Assembly: GCF_900108025.1 (NCBI RefSeq)
Contig: NZ_FNUS01000001.1
Coordinates: 806,001 to 870,000 of the forward strand
Source of the DNA: Halpernia humi
Lineage (GTDB): Bacteria > Bacteroidota > Bacteroidia > Flavobacteriales > Weeksellaceae
Direction of reading: 5' to 3'
DNA length: 64,000 nt
The position numbers were made by a program, and so were the translations under genes. Of the stretch, positions 63,169 through 64,000 are shown piece after piece. Below the pieces are notes generated by a model. That model was not told where the DNA came from and did no database searches. It saw only the letters and a program-made list of their open reading frames with translations. How positions within the stretch are numbered: the stretch's first letter is position 1; every line of letters starts with the position of its first letter.

Positions 63169-63302
63169 TTGGGCGTGCCTGCTTTTTTTAAAACAATTGT
63201 TGCGCATAAAAAAAAGCAGTCGGTATCCGGCTCCCACTTTTTTTCTAATTTTTTTTAACAAAAAAAAATTAGAAAAAAGAGTTCCGCCTACTCCCTCACG
63301 CA
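63169..63302. repeat. Structured intergenic repeat, copy B
   Basis: A 134-bp element bounded by GGGCGTGCC (63171-63179) and CTCACGC (63295-63301). Hairpin 1: CTGCTTTTTTT (63179-63189) / AAAAAAAGCAG (63209-63219). Hairpin 2: CTTTTTTTCTAATTTTTTTT (63237-63256) / AAAAAAAATTAGAAAAAAG (63261-63279) with an AACA loop. The order GGGCG, TCCCA, T-run hairpin, TTCC, CTC, CGC matches copy A at 12671-12757. It starts 4 bases after the folD stop, so it may also act as its terminator. Confidence 0.62.
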
Positions 63303-63339
63303 TATTCACTCAAGATAAGACGGTAGATTTTTAAAACAA

Positions 63340-63969
63340 ATGACAGATTCAGAAAAGATAGAACTAGAAAAAGGAATTTCACTTCCTGTGATGGAACATT
63401 TTTATACCATCCAAGGCGAAGGTGCACACACAGGAAAAGCTGCTTATTTTATAAGATTGGGCGGTTGCGATGTCGGCTGCCACTGGTGCGACGTGAAAGA
63501 AAGTTGGGATCCCAATCTTCACCCTTTAATGAAAACCGAAAAAATTGCAGAAATTGCCGCATCAAATTGCAAAACAATTGTGCTAACTGGCGGCGAACCC
63601 CTGATGTGGAACTTGGACCCTTTAACGAAAAAACTAAAAGATTTAGGATGCACCATCCATATTGAAACCTCTGGCGCATACAAAATGAGTGGCATTCTAG
63701 ATTGGATAACACTTTCGCCGAAAAAAACAGGTCTCCCAAAGCCAGAAATTTACAAAAAGGCGCAAGAATTAAAAGTAATTATTTTTAATAACAATGATTT
63801 CAAATTTGCAGAAGAACAGGCAGAAAAAGTAGAAGATGGCTGCAAACTCTATCTGCAAAGCGAATGGAGCAAACGTGCGGAAATGTACCCTAAAATGACG
63901 GATTTTGTGATGAAAAATCCAAAATGGCAAGTTTCTGTGCAAACGCATAAATATCTAAATATTCCGTAA
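63340..63969 (+). CDS. queE: 7-carboxy-7-deazaguanine synthase
   Basis: Radical SAM enzyme of 209 aa converting carboxy-tetrahydropterin to 7-carboxy-7-deazaguanine in queuosine precursor synthesis. The 4Fe-4S motif is CDVGCHWCD (Cx3Cx2C). The substrate entry EHFYTIQGEGAHTGKAAYFI and TGGEPLMWN are typical of QueE. The length is normal. The gene lies after repeat copy B; the last 31 bases of the window hold nothing recognisable. Confidence 0.94.
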   Translation: MTDSEKIELEKGISLPVMEHFYTIQGEGAHTGKAAYFIRLGGCDVGCHWCDVKESWDPNLHPLMKTEKIAEIAASNCKTIVLTGGEPLMWNLDPLTKKLKDLGCTIHIETSGAYKMSGILDWITLSPKKTGLPKPEIYKKAQELKVIIFNNNDFKFAEEQAEKVEDGCKLYLQSEWSKRAEMYPKMTDFVMKNPKWQVSVQTHKYLNIP

Positions 63970-64000
63970 ATTTATTTTTTTAATAAAACCTTTTAGATGC

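Overview
The window is AT-rich chromosomal DNA from a member of the Bacteroidota, most likely class Flavobacteriia and probably the Weeksellaceae (Chryseobacterium-like). The supporting signs are a type IX secretion C-terminal signal, a fused ccoNO gene in a complete cbb3 oxidase operon, a TonB-dependent receptor behind a TPP riboswitch, many lipoproteins with Cys followed by charged residues, almost no Shine-Dalgarno sequences, and repeated matches to the Bacteroidetes -7 promoter box TAnnTTTG a short way upstream of starts. Placement below class level is inference. No rRNA, tRNA, IS element, prophage or CRISPR array was seen.

Layout. 1-3.7 kb: 3' part of a catalase gene, then crotonase, dCMP deaminase, XerD recombinase and a Nudix hydrolase. 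3.6-14.2 kb (mostly minus): a heme-binding protein, an Ig-like lipoprotein, a beta-lactamase-fold lipoprotein, a 2-hydroxyacid dehydrogenase/thioesterase/HU-like operon, a small secreted T9SS protein, a TonB-dependent receptor under a TPP riboswitch, and a small DUF2752/WG-repeat operon. 14.4-23 kb: aconitase, a Tat-exported GH1 glycosidase, a secreted hypothetical protein, and an RluA-like/membrane/panB operon. 23.1-34.9 kb: a divergent Crp/Fnr regulator and the cbb3 oxidase genes ccoI, (convergent M13 peptidase), ccoS, ccoNO, ccoQ, ccoP, ccoG, ccoH and a TauE/SafE-like copper-handling candidate. 35-36.5 kb: two tandem paralogous lipoproteins. 36.5-43.3 kb: serS, a lipoprotein, and a small surface-glycan cluster (flippase, asparagine-synthetase-like enzyme, GT4 glycosyltransferase, divergent methyltransferase). 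43.3-49.9 kb: a six-gene minus-strand operon joining an MCE/MlaD lipid-transport protein to two HdrD/CCG-type Fe-S proteins, a GNAT enzyme, a 57-aa membrane protein and a conserved hypothetical, then a PpiD-like chaperone. 50-57.7 kb: lon, then thrABC behind a leader peptide rich in Thr and Ile codons. 57.7-64 kb: AI-2E-family permease, DUF4349 lipoprotein, a TonB-CTD-like protein, pgi, folD and queE.

Functionally the window is mainly housekeeping: microaerobic respiration, TCA cycle, glycolysis, one-carbon and pantothenate metabolism, queuosine and threonine synthesis, and cell-envelope upkeep. The less ordinary content is regulatory and structural: the thr leader, the TPP-controlled receptor leader with a possible competing long-range pairing, several palindromic intergenic repeats, a 33-bp AT-only palindrome ending on a start codon, an array of TTTACAA boxes, and the MCE/Fe-S operon whose physiological role is not clear.
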